The notes under the pieces: generated by a model
Database searches by the model: none
What the model saw: only the letters and a program-made list of their open reading frames with translations
What the model was told of the DNA's origin: nothing
In this document: piece by piece, positions 25,309-32,892 of the stretch
How the letters are laid out: every line of letters begins with the position of its first letter
How positions within the stretch are numbered: the first letter of the stretch is position 1
From: Chlamydiales bacterium
Lineage (GTDB): Bacteria > Chlamydiota > Chlamydiia > Chlamydiales > Simkaniaceae
DNA: 64,000 nucleotides
NCBI GenBank assembly: GCA_024233515.1
Contig: JACKPO010000009.1
Coordinates: 25,844-89,843, forward strand
Direction of reading: 5' to 3'
Translations under genes and position numbers: made by a program

Positions 25309-26611
25309 GATCACTGCCATCCTTTTAATGAGTGGGAATGGAGAACGGTTTGGAAGCTCCACCCCGAAACAATTTCTTAATCTTTCCGGAAAGAAAGTCT
25401 ACCTCCATACCCTTGAAGCTTTTCTTTCTTTTTCTGAGTTTCATGAAATCCTTCTCGTTTGTCATAAGGATTATATCGAGCAAGTTCAATCCGAAATTTC
25501 CGATTCCCGTATTCGGGTCACTGAAGGGGGGTATACACGGCAAGACTCCTCCTACCGCGGACTCCTTTCTTGCCATCCACGAACCACACATGTTGTTATC
25601 CACGATGCTGCCCGCCCATTCGTTTCGGAAAAAATTATCCAAGATAACCTCCATGCTTTGGAAAAACATGAAGCTGTCGATACCTGCATTCCCTCAGCCG
25701 ATACCATCGTTCATGCTAAGACGTTTGACACCATCTCTTCGATCCCCAATCGAGCAGAATATCTGCGAGGACAAACCCCTCAAAGCTTCACCTATCCCCT
25801 GATTCTTGAAGCTCACGAAAAATCCTCCCACCAAAACCATTCAGACGACTGTAGCCTCGCTTTACAACTCGGGAAAACGATCCATGTCGTTTCTGGCAGT
25901 GAAGATAATATTAAAATCACTAACGAACTCGACCTTTTCCTTGCAGAGCAGCTTATGCGCCTCAAAAGCCTCCCTCCACCTCAATCCACCCTTTCCCTTA
26001 AGGGGAAAACCTTTGCCATCACCGGGGGAACGGGAGGAATCGGCTCAGCCCTCGCTAAGCTTCTTAAACAAGAAGGTGCCCACCCTCTCATCCTCTCCAA
26101 ATCCTCTTCTACTTATCCTATTGATCTCACAGACTACAAAGCAACAACCTCTCTCTTCAGCACAATTGGTCCCATTGATGGGCTCATCAATTGCGTCGGC
26201 CACCTTTCCCTTAAACCGTTTCATGCACTCTCTCAAGAAGAGATCGACCATATCGTAACTTCGAACTTCCATACCCTCCTCTACAGCTGCCGCGCCGCGC
26301 AGATCAAACCCGGCGGACACATCATCAATCTTTCCTCTTCCTCTTTTACCCGAGGGCGTAAATCCTACACCCTCTATTCTTCCACCAAAGCCGCCATTGT
26401 CAACTTCACCCAAGGACTTGCCGAAGAACGCCCTGATCTTCATATTAACACCGTTGTTCCCCAAAGAACCGCCACCCCCATGCGCACTAAAAATTTCCCG
26501 AACGAATCCCCTGACACCCTCCTTTCTCCCACAGAAGTGGCCAAAAACATTCTCTTCCTCCTTAAACAAGAAGGAACAACCGCTTCTCTCCTTGAAGTCA
26601 AAAAAACCTAA
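25307..26611 (+). CDS. Fused IspD-like cytidylyltransferase and SDR reductase (Bcs1/CDP-ribitol type)
   Basis: 434 residues from ATG 25307; upstream in-frame codons lie in the palindromic element. Residues 1-222 are an IspD/TarI-type cytidylyltransferase: N-G-E-R-F-G-S-S-T-P-K-Q-F, H-D-A-A-R-P-F-V, R-G-Q-T-P-Q-S-F, D-D-C and N-I-K-I-T. Residues about 233-434 are a short-chain dehydrogenase with T-G-G-T-G-G-I-G (about 239-246), N-L-S-S-S and Y-S-S-T-K. The end has T-P-M-R-T-K-N-F-P, as I recall from Bcs1/Acs1. That fusion makes CDP-ribitol from ribulose-5-phosphate. A role as isoprenoid IspD with an unrelated SDR is possible but less likely. Confidence 0.75.
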   Translation: MITAILLMSGNGERFGSSTPKQFLNLSGKKVYLHTLEAFLSFSEFHEILLVCHKDYIEQVQSEISDSRIRVTEGGYTRQDSSYRGLLSCHPRTTHVVIHDAARPFVSEKIIQDNLHALEKHEAVDTCIPSADTIVHAKTFDTISSIPNRAEYLRGQTPQSFTYPLILEAHEKSSHQNHSDDCSLALQLGKTIHVVSGSEDNIKITNELDLFLAEQLMRLKSLPPPQSTLSLKGKTFAITGGTGGIGSALAKLLKQEGAHPLILSKSSSTYPIDLTDYKATTSLFSTIGPIDGLINCVGHLSLKPFHALSQEEIDHIVTSNFHTLLYSCRAAQIKPGGHIINLSSSSFTRGRKSYTLYSSTKAAIVNFTQGLAEERPDLHINTVVPQRTATPMRTKNFPNESPDTLLSPTEVAKNILFLLKQEGTTASLLEVKKT

Positions 26612-26656
26612 GGTAGAGTGAAGAATTTGACGACACGATCTAATCTTCTTATGGCA

Positions 26657-26687
26657 CAAAAAAAGGCTAGGTATTTCTACCTAGCCT
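26657..26687 (-). terminator. Terminator of the frr-tRNA transcript
   Basis: Perfect 10-bp stem (26664-26673 with 26678-26687, AGGCTAGGTA) around a 4-base loop; on the minus strand it is followed by seven T residues. Confidence 0.88.
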
Positions 26688-26689
26688 GT

Positions 26690-26762
26690 TGAGGCTTGAT
26701 GGGCTCGAACCATCGACCCTCTCCTTAAAAGGGAGATGCTCTACCAACTGAGCTAAAGCCTC
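26690..26762 (-). tRNA. tRNA-Lys (UUU)
   Basis: 73 nt including the discriminator A. Acceptor GAGGCTT pairs with AAGCCTC, the D arm TAGCTCAGTTGGTAGAGC is standard, the anticodon arm CTCCCTTTTAAGGAG reads TTT, and the T arm contains GGTTCGAGCCC. CCA is not encoded. Three bases downstream of tRNA-Glu in transcription order. Confidence 0.95.
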
Positions 26763-26765
26763 TCA

Positions 26766-26840
26766 TGACCCCAAGGGGATTCGAACCCCTGTTGCAAGAA
26801 TGAAAATCTTGTGTCCTAGGCCTGACTAGACGATGGGGCC
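26766..26840 (-). tRNA. tRNA-Glu (UUC)
   Basis: 75 nt. Acceptor GGCCCCA/TGGGGTC with one G-U pair, D arm TCGTCTAGTCAGGCCTAGGACA typical of tRNA-Glu, anticodon TTC in CAAGATTTTCATTCTTG, and T arm GGGGTTCGAATCCCC. It lies 49 bases after the frr stop on the same strand and probably shares that transcript. Confidence 0.95.
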
Positions 26841-26889
26841 AAAGATCATGATCCTCCCATTTTACAGGGAGACCCTAAAATTTGCAAGA

Positions 26890-27441
26890 TCAAACTTCGA
26901 GGATATCTTTCTCTTTTGCAACGAAAAGCTCATCGACCAATTTGCAGTACTTATCAGTCAGCTCTTGGATCGATTTCTCATTCTTTTTTTGCTCGTCTTC
27001 GGTGATTTCGCCATCCCCTTTCTGCTTCTTTACCAGATCATTCGACTTGCGCCGAACATCACGGATGGTCACCTTTGTCTTTTCACCCTTCTCACGGGCA
27101 TCTTTAGCAATCTCTTTCCGCCGCTCTTCGCTCATGGGAGGAATCGGAACGCGAATCACATTTCCATCTACCGCGGGAAGGAGATTCAAATTTGCTTTTT
27201 CAATACTTTTTGCAATGGAATTGGCTGAAGAGGGATCAAATGGGGTCACAACCAGTTGATTGCCGTCAGCAACCGCAACCGTTGCAACATCCCGCATTTT
27301 CATCTCTGTTCCATAGACTTCAACAGTTACATTATCGAGCATATTAGGGCTCGGGCGGTTCGTACGCATCCCTTTAAGCTCATCTTTGTAATGCTCGAGG
27401 GCTTTTTCCATATTGTGTTTACATTCGTCCATAATACTCAT
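26890..27441 (-). CDS. frr: Ribosome recycling factor
   Basis: 183 residues, normal length. RRF signatures: L-K-G-M-R-T-N-R-P-S-P near residue 23, V-E-V-Y-G, V-V-T-P-F-D-P-S, and V-R-I-P-I-P-P-M-S-E-E-R-R near residue 100, then a long three-helix bundle. With EF-G it splits post-termination ribosomes. Gene order rpsB-tsf-pyrH-frr is the common bacterial order and that of Chlamydia. Six bases separate it from pyrH. Confidence 0.97.
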   Translation of the reverse strand: MSIMDECKHNMEKALEHYKDELKGMRTNRPSPNMLDNVTVEVYGTEMKMRDVATVAVADGNQLVVTPFDPSSANSIAKSIEKANLNLLPAVDGNVIRVPIPPMSEERRKEIAKDAREKGEKTKVTIRDVRRKSNDLVKKQKGDGEITEDEQKKNEKSIQELTDKYCKLVDELFVAKEKDILEV

Positions 27442-27447
27442 CAGTGT

Positions 27448-28170
27448 TTAACCTTGGGTAACAAGTGTTCCACCCTTTTTTTCCGTGACCGCTCTGAAGA
27501 GGGCCCCTTTCTCAAAAAGGTTGAAGACATGGATCGGGATATTGCTTTCTCGACAGAGGGCAATAGCTGTCCCATCCATGACATGAAGATTTTTTGTTAA
27601 AACATCAGAATAAGTCAAGTGATCACTTTTGACAGCCCCTGAATGGGTCTTCGGGTCTTTATCATAAATGCCATCAACTTTTGTTGCTTTTAAGAGAACT
27701 TCCGCTTCAATTTCACTGGCCCGCATGGCAGCTGTGGTATCCGTGGTAAAGTAAGGGTTACCTGTCCCTCCCACAAAAATCACAATATGCCCTTTCTCTA
27801 ATGAGTGAAGAGCATGGCTCCAATTGTAAGGCTCCACAATTCCATCGAAATTAAGGGCGCTCATGACGCGGGTCTGGCACCCTTTTTCTGAAAGCACTTG
27901 TCCGAGAATGAGTCCGTTGATCGTGGTGGCAAGCATCCCGACATGATCAGCGGGGGTTCGGGCAAACCCAAATTGCTCTGCCATATTGCCACGGAAAATA
28001 TTCCCGCCACCAATAACGACACCAATCTGGATCCCAAGGCGGTAAATTTCACAAATGGCATCGGCAATCTCATTACATGCCACATGATCGATCACTCCCG
28101 GTTTCTCTCCCTTGAGAGCCTCGCCCGAAAGCTTCAGTAAAACCCGCTGATACGCAGACTCAGGCTCCAC
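27448..28170 (-). CDS. pyrH: UMP kinase
   Basis: 240 residues. Amino-acid-kinase fold: K-L-S-G-E-A-L near residue 12, G-G-G-N-I-F-R-G near 53, D-H-V-G-M-L-A-T near 75, G-G-T-G-N-P-Y-F-T-T-D-T near 132 and D-G-I-Y-D-x-D-P near 168. Phosphorylates UMP to UDP. Two bases from tsf. A complete standard enzyme. Confidence 0.97.
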   Translation of the reverse strand: MEPESAYQRVLLKLSGEALKGEKPGVIDHVACNEIADAICEIYRLGIQIGVVIGGGNIFRGNMAEQFGFARTPADHVGMLATTINGLILGQVLSEKGCQTRVMSALNFDGIVEPYNWSHALHSLEKGHIVIFVGGTGNPYFTTDTTAAMRASEIEAEVLLKATKVDGIYDKDPKTHSGAVKSDHLTYSDVLTKNLHVMDGTAIALCRESNIPIHVFNLFEKGALFRAVTEKKGGTLVTQG

Positions 28171-28172
28171 AA

Positions 28173-29018
28173 CTATTCACCAATTTGCCAGCGAGCAAAC
28201 GCAACAACTTCGAGCGTTTTACCAGCTTTTTTCCCTTCATCCGCAACATAAGCTGCAACAGATTTAGAAGGATCTTTGACAAACTTCTGGTTTACTAAAC
28301 AAGCCTGTTCGTAATAAGCATTGATCTTTCCTTTGACAATCTTATCGACAATTTCAGGCGGCTTGTTCTGAATTTGACTTTTCGCAATTTCTTCTTCTTT
28401 TGCAAGAACATCTGCTGGAACATCTTCAGGCTTTAAATACTCTGGAGATTCTGCAGCCACATGCATTGCGACTTCCTTAGCAAGATTTTGTTGATCTCCT
28501 GCTCCTTTGATCTCCACAAGGCAAACAATTTTTCCACCCATATGAGAATAGATCCCAAGAGAGCAATCACCTTGCTTCTTGAATCCTTGAAAACGCTTAA
28601 TTTGGATGTTCTCACCTAGAGTTTGAACAATCTCTGCGCGGTATTCATCAATCGTTAACGTATCGTTTTTGCTATACTTCTGCTGCAAAAACGCTTCGAC
28701 CGTTTCAGGATTTGTGTTTGCAACTTCATCACAGATATTTTGCAAAAACTCTTTGAAGCGATCATTTTGAACCACAAAATCGGTCTCAGCGTTGACTTCA
28801 ACAAGATAGGCAGCGGAGCTTGATTCAGCAAATCCAACAACACCTTCATTTGTTTCACGTCCCCCTTTTTTGACAGCCGAGGCAATCCCCTTTTTGCGGA
28901 GGATGTGAATCGCTTCTTCGATATCACCATTGGCTTCAGAAAGAGCTTCTTTACATTTGCTCATACCAACGCCAGTACGCTTTCTTAGGTCCATGACCAT
29001 TTGTGCTGTAATTGTCAT
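28173..29018 (-). CDS. tsf: Translation elongation factor Ts
   Basis: 281 residues. N-terminal UBA-like domain V-M-D-L-R-K-R-T-G-V-G-M-x-x-C-K-E-A-L, then the T-D-F-V core motif (N-A-E-T-D-F-V near residue 78) that exchanges nucleotide on EF-Tu, and the H-V-A-A-E-S-P region. The ATG overlaps the rpsB stop by 4 bases. Confidence 0.97.
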   Translation of the reverse strand: MTITAQMVMDLRKRTGVGMSKCKEALSEANGDIEEAIHILRKKGIASAVKKGGRETNEGVVGFAESSSAAYLVEVNAETDFVVQNDRFKEFLQNICDEVANTNPETVEAFLQQKYSKNDTLTIDEYRAEIVQTLGENIQIKRFQGFKKQGDCSLGIYSHMGGKIVCLVEIKGAGDQQNLAKEVAMHVAAESPEYLKPEDVPADVLAKEEEIAKSQIQNKPPEIVDKIVKGKINAYYEQACLVNQKFVKDPSKSVAAYVADEGKKAGKTLEVVAFARWQIGE

Positions 29019-29809
29019 TCTTTTTCCTCCTCAGTTGACTCTTCTTCAGCTGATTCCTTGAGCTTCTGTGCTTTTTCTTCAGATGCTTCTTCTTTACCAA
29101 TCGCAATATTCAAAGCAGCTTTTTTATCAATAATCAAATCAGAGATCGCTTGAATAATCAGCTTAATGCTCTTGAGAGCATCATCGTTACAAGCAATAAC
29201 ATAATCAATTGGATCAGGATCACAGTTTGTATCCACAAGAGCCATCACAGGAATTCCAAGCTTGTTGGCCTCTGCAACAGCAATGTGTTCTTTACTTGGA
29301 TCAACAACAACAAGAAGGCCTGGAGGCTTTCTCATCGCACGAATTCCAGAGAGGTTACGGTCAAGCTTTTCTCTTTCTTTGCTTAAAAGAGTCATCTCTT
29401 TCTTAGTAAACCCTTCTCCGCCTGCAGCAATTTGCTTTTCAATCCGCTCAAGTGTCTTCACAGACTGACGAATGGTTGGAAGGTTTGTAAGCATTCCACC
29501 AAGCCAACGCTCTGCCACATAAAACTCACCAGCACGCTCTGCGCACTCTTTAATCACATCTTTTGCTTGCTTTTTCGTTCCGACAAAGAGAACGCTCTGA
29601 TGTTTCTCAACTACTTGAGAAACAACGTCAAGTGCGATACGAATCTGTTGCATGGTTTTTGCGAGGTCGATGATGTAGATCCCACTGCGCTCTTCAAAAA
29701 TGAAGCGCTTCATTTTGGGGTTCCATCGTTGCTTTTGGTGCCCAAAATGAGCTCCAGCTTCTAGTAGATCCTTGATGGATACAGGTGTATTTGATTTGGT
29801 CTTTGCCAA
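29015..29809 (-). CDS. rpsB: Ribosomal protein S2
   Basis: 264 residues. S2 signatures are clear: L-L-E-A-G-A-H-F-G-H-Q, R-W-N-P-K-M near residue 27, F-V-G-T-K-K-Q-A, R-W-L-G-G-M-L-T-N and V-D-T-N-C-D-P. The tail is a Glu-rich extension of about 30 residues. The start is TTG (29809-29807), preceded by aaaaggga; no in-frame ATG or GTG lies near, so the rare start looks genuine and may limit translation. A stable hairpin lies in the leader. Confidence 0.96.
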   Translation of the reverse strand: MAKTKSNTPVSIKDLLEAGAHFGHQKQRWNPKMKRFIFEERSGIYIIDLAKTMQQIRIALDVVSQVVEKHQSVLFVGTKKQAKDVIKECAERAGEFYVAERWLGGMLTNLPTIRQSVKTLERIEKQIAAGGEGFTKKEMTLLSKEREKLDRNLSGIRAMRKPPGLLVVVDPSKEHIAVAEANKLGIPVMALVDTNCDPDPIDYVIACNDDALKSIKLIIQAISDLIIDKKAALNIAIGKEEASEEKAQKLKESAEEESTEEEKE

Positions 29810-29836
29810 GCCTTGTCCCTTTTGTTTGACGACGGC

Positions 29837-29860
29837 ATCCCTACTTTCAGACGTAGGGAT
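29837..29860 (-). promoter_or_regulatory. Hairpin in the rpsB leader
   Basis: ATCCCTAC (29837-29844) pairs perfectly with GTAGGGAT (29853-29860) around an 8-base loop, ending 27 bases before the TTG start on the minus strand. No T run follows. By analogy with r-protein leaders it could be an S2 feedback site, but I do not see a recognisable published motif. Confidence 0.4.
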
Positions 29861-29916
29861 TTCGGTCTTGGTTCATAATAAATTCCGGTCTCACTTGGGT
29901 GGACCAGCTATAAAAA

Positions 29917-29987
29917 AGCGCCTGATCAGAATCGAACTGACACTAATAGCTTGGAAGGCTATTGTTCTACCATTGAACTACAGGCGC
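29917..29987 (-). tRNA. tRNA-Gly (UCC)
   Basis: 71 nt including the discriminator T. Acceptor GCGCCTG/CAGGCGC, D arm TAGTTCAATGGTAGAAC, anticodon arm AATAGCCTTCCAAGCTATT with TCC, T arm ending GTTCGATTC. It is transcribed towards rpsB and may be part of the same primary transcript. Confidence 0.94.
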
Positions 29988-30085
29988 ACGTAATCCATTA
30001 TTTGTAGCGTATTTCCCTAATTTTTTCCAAGCGTTTTCCTCAACCTTTTTCAAATTAAAATTATTTCTTGTCATGATAGAGGCGT

Positions 30086-30113
30086 GCACAAAACTCCCCT
30101 TTTCGGTATAATG
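30086..30113 (+). promoter_or_regulatory. Candidate promoter of the secreted protein at 30151
   Basis: TGCACA (30086-30091), 16-bp spacer, perfect TATAAT (30108-30113); a predicted transcript would have a leader of about 30 bases containing a ggagag ribosome site. Confidence 0.5.
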
Positions 30114-30150
30114 GAGGATATCTATTAGATTGAGCCTGGAGAGCCGTTTT

Positions 30151-31020
30151 ATGAAAAAGTTTCTACTTGTTCCAATGCTAGCTTTATCCCTCACACTCCC
30201 CCTAGTCGGAAGTGAGGAAACCGCTCAAAATGAACCTGTTACCGTAGAACAGACACTCTCTCCACAGCAAAAACTAATCGACGCCGTTCTTGCTGATTAC
30301 CGCGCTGGAAAGTATAATAATTTTTTGAAACAATCTGATGAAGACTATAAAGACTCAGAAAAAAAGTTCGCTCACAACGACCTGCTGGAGCAGCGGAAAA
30401 AGCTCTCAACCATGGTCCACGATTATGGGAATGAAAAAACGACCTCTCTACAGGAAAAAATCACCGCCCTCCACAATGCTGAGCACCGCGAACTCATGAA
30501 AATCTGCCTTAAACACCCTAACGAAAAAATCTCGAGCGAAGTCCGCGATATGATCTTTTTCTCTCCAAGCAAGAAAGAGCAGGAGAGCATTGAGTATATC
30601 CACGGTCTTAGCCTGAAATTCAAAGGGGATGGCCTCTCTCCAATTGAGAACAAGCTAATTGCCATCGACACTGAGTTTTGGCTTAAAAATATGGCCCTGG
30701 AAATTGCCCATGTTCAGAAAAAAACTGACCAGGACTCTTTCGAGAAAAAGGCTCTTGTTCTCCAGCTTGAGAAAATCAAGCAGATGCAAGAGGCCTGCAA
30801 AGGCGATCTCACTGATGTGAAAATCAAGTCCTACGTCGAAACGGCTGCAACGGTCCTACCAAAGGTGTATGCCTCTTCGGCCACTCATAAGCACCTCCTC
30901 GCTCTAGGGAGAGGAAAGGTGGCCCCGTCAACTCCTGCGGAACAAGAAATGCAGGGGGTCGTCGCTAAGTATCTTGAGAAAGAAGCGGCATTGACTGAAA
31001 AAGCCTACCCCTCAAAATAA
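30151..31020 (+). CDS. Secreted helical protein of unknown function
   Basis: 289 residues from ATG 30151, chosen because ggagag precedes it and a classical signal peptide begins there (M-K-K-F-L-L-V-P-M-L-A-L-S, cleaved near L-V-G-S). The mature protein is almost wholly predicted helix, rich in Lys and Glu, with a Q-K-L-I-D-A-V-L-A-D-Y-R-A-G-K-Y opening. No cysteine pattern, repeat or catalytic motif stands out. It takes the place between rpsB and the PBP2 gene where C. trachomatis has ompA, but it is not a porin: there is no C-terminal Phe and no beta-strand pattern. Likely periplasmic. Confidence 0.7.
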   Translation: MKKFLLVPMLALSLTLPLVGSEETAQNEPVTVEQTLSPQQKLIDAVLADYRAGKYNNFLKQSDEDYKDSEKKFAHNDLLEQRKKLSTMVHDYGNEKTTSLQEKITALHNAEHRELMKICLKHPNEKISSEVRDMIFFSPSKKEQESIEYIHGLSLKFKGDGLSPIENKLIAIDTEFWLKNMALEIAHVQKKTDQDSFEKKALVLQLEKIKQMQEACKGDLTDVKIKSYVETAATVLPKVYASSATHKHLLALGRGKVAPSTPAEQEMQGVVAKYLEKEAALTEKAYPSK

Positions 31021-31162
31021 TTTCTATGCTGCTATTCACCCATCTTTTGGTGCTCTTTCCACCTCAATAACCTCCCCTTGTCATGTTTTCGGTTTTGGGA
31101 CCTCAAATTACGCTCAAATTTTGGGCCAATTTCATCAATGAATTTTGTAGACCAACCACTAG
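31021..31162 (+). repeat. Palindromic element copy C (degenerate)
   Basis: Aligns with copies A and D through CACCCATCTTTTGG, CCTCCCCTTGTC and GCTCAAATTTTGGGCCAA, in that order and spacing. The second half of the centre (GACAA) is lost and the stems pair only weakly. A CTAG at 31159-31162 may be the right end. The left end is unclear and may reach into the end of the preceding gene. Confidence 0.6.
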
Positions 31163-31245
31163 TTTTTGCCCTCAGAACAAATATAACTGCATTTAAAATA
31201 ATTTATATTCATTAATATAATAAATTCATTATTTTTTATTATTTA

Positions 31246-31286
31246 ATTTGCCAAATAATAAGGTTTTTATTATAACTATGGCAAAT
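31246..31286. promoter_or_regulatory. Dyad ATTTGCCA/TGGCAAAT in an AT-rich upstream region
   Basis: Perfect 8-base inverted repeat (31246-31253, 31279-31286) in the very AT-rich stretch 31180-31290 before the gene at 31309. It brackets TATTATAAC-like -10 candidates, so it could be an operator or an mRNA hairpin near the ribosome site. Confidence 0.3.
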
Positions 31287-31308
31287 GTTAATGAAAGGGG
31301 ACAAGAAC

Positions 31309-32784
31309 ATGGAAACAATGAAAAATATTTTTGGCCTTCATCAGCCGACCAGGTTAGAAGCCCGGCAGCTTGATGACCAAAATACTCAACTGACTGAAAA
31401 GAGCCTTATCGGAGCTCTTCAAAGTTTCTTTACTGAAAATGTAAATTCACTGATCACGGCTACCTTGATCTACTTTACTCTTTTTGCGGGTTTCACTCGC
31501 ATGAAGAATAAGCATCTCGCCTTAGCCGTTCCTTGCGCAGCTATTTGGACGGTTCACCAAGCAGGCGCTCTTCTCCTCCCTCTAGGAGGAGCAGCCGCGG
31601 TTGTTGCGGCCGCAAAGGCTTACTTTGCTTGGCAAGGGATAAGCGCTTCAGAAGTTGCGAAGGAGGTCATTCGCGATGGAGCTAGCACCCTTGCAGGGAC
31701 AGCTACGACTCTCGGCCAAGATCAACTCTTAGGCAATACTGCAGGAAAAGGAACTCCCTCAGCGGAGCACCGACAAGGAATGCAGGCGGTGTTTGAACAA
31801 ATGCAAGAACAACGAACCGCTCCTGTGCCTACAGCAACAACGACAATTCCTACTCTTGCTAAGACTCCGGAAACAGATGTTTTTGATGAGGCGCTACGCG
31901 AGTATGAGGGACTGGAAAGGACCGATCGAAGTCTACCACTAGAAACTACACAAGAATTCGAAGCAATATGGAACCAGCCTCCAAGCACTCCGGAAACTCA
32001 GCGAGAATTGGAAGCAGTATGGAACCAACCTCCAAGCATCCAACCTTCTGATGATTTGGTAAGTGAGTTTCTAAAACAAAATCCAGATGCTAGAGAGACA
32101 TTTTCATCTCTTACGAAAGAACAGGTTAAGTCTTTTGAAGAGATTTGGGGAATGGTTCAATCCAAACAGCCAGGGGCAACAATGAACGATTCTTGGGTAC
32201 AAGAGTTCATGTCTGAGCAGTGCATGAAAAAAGGTCTTCCTTGGGGAAAACTTGCTAAATTTGCAGGAATTCTTTTTGGCGTATTTGCCGTTGGATATGT
32301 TTTCTACAAATTCAACCCATTCGTGACCACGCCTGCTGCAGAGGAAAAAAAAGAAAAGACTAGAGCTGTTGAACCAGCTCCAAAACCCACAGCTGAAACA
32401 ACGAAAAAGAAAAAGCAAGCCCTAGCAATGCACCTTCTTTTCGGACAAAGTAACGTCGCTAAAGCTTTTCAAGACGCACTTAAAAAGAGGGTTGAAGACA
32501 ATAAAGCAAAGGTAGCTCCTCAACAAATGGAGGCTTCTCACGCAGCTGCCTCTGATGAGCAACGCATGCAGCAGGCTTCTAGACGCCTTGGAACAGTCAT
32601 GCGCCACACTGCTAGCCCTGTTGAAGATTCAAGAACAGAAGAGACTCCACACACGTCAGTCTCTGATGCGCAACGCATGGAGAAGACTTCTAGACGTCTA
32701 GCAAATATCGCTTTGATGAGTGGGAGATGTGGGACTCCATTCGCGCAGACTGGTACTACACTGCCGCTAGTTGCAAAACTATAA
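31309..32784 (+). CDS. Large lineage-specific membrane protein with W-x-x-E-F and repeat motifs
   Basis: 491 residues from ATG 31309 (aaagggg 8 bases upstream). No cleavable signal is visible. A hydrophobic double segment at about residues 34-110 has the bilobed look of inclusion-membrane proteins; another membrane helix lies near 325-345 (A-G-I-L-F-G-V-F-A-V-G-Y). Between them is a disordered acidic linker with E-F-E-A-I-W-N-Q-P-P-S, a second copy E-L-E-A-V-W-N-Q-P-P-S, a related F-E-E-I-W, and S-W-V-Q-E-F-M. The tail repeats S-D-x-Q-R-M-x-x-x-S-R-R-L twice (about 420 and 460). Function unknown; a T3SS-exported membrane effector is one possibility. A strong terminator follows. Confidence 0.65.
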   Translation: METMKNIFGLHQPTRLEARQLDDQNTQLTEKSLIGALQSFFTENVNSLITATLIYFTLFAGFTRMKNKHLALAVPCAAIWTVHQAGALLLPLGGAAAVVAAAKAYFAWQGISASEVAKEVIRDGASTLAGTATTLGQDQLLGNTAGKGTPSAEHRQGMQAVFEQMQEQRTAPVPTATTTIPTLAKTPETDVFDEALREYEGLERTDRSLPLETTQEFEAIWNQPPSTPETQRELEAVWNQPPSIQPSDDLVSEFLKQNPDARETFSSLTKEQVKSFEEIWGMVQSKQPGATMNDSWVQEFMSEQCMKKGLPWGKLAKFAGILFGVFAVGYVFYKFNPFVTTPAAEEKKEKTRAVEPAPKPTAETTKKKKQALAMHLLFGQSNVAKAFQDALKKRVEDNKAKVAPQQMEASHAAASDEQRMQQASRRLGTVMRHTASPVEDSRTEETPHTSVSDAQRMEKTSRRLANIALMSGRCGTPFAQTGTTLPLVAKL

Positions 32785-32823
32785 ATTAGGTTCACCTTTC
32801 ATAAAGCCTACACTGTAGGCTTG

Positions 32824-32853
32824 AAACCCAAGAGGTCCGCCTCTTGGGTTTTT
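32824..32853 (+). terminator. Rho-independent terminator after the 31.3-kb gene
   Basis: Perfect 12-bp stem AAACCCAAGAGG (32824-32835) with its complement at 32840-32851, loop TCCG, ending in a T run. A smaller hairpin (AAGCCTA/TAGGCTT, 32804-32822) sits just before it. Confidence 0.88.
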
Positions 32854-32892
32854 CTTTTGCCTTTCCTTTTCCCTTTTTGATAATGTTTGGGT

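Noticed and set aside
26045..26659. Minus-strand 204-codon frame opposite the SDR domain
   Set aside because: Lies entirely against a recognised catalytic domain and shows no family motif.
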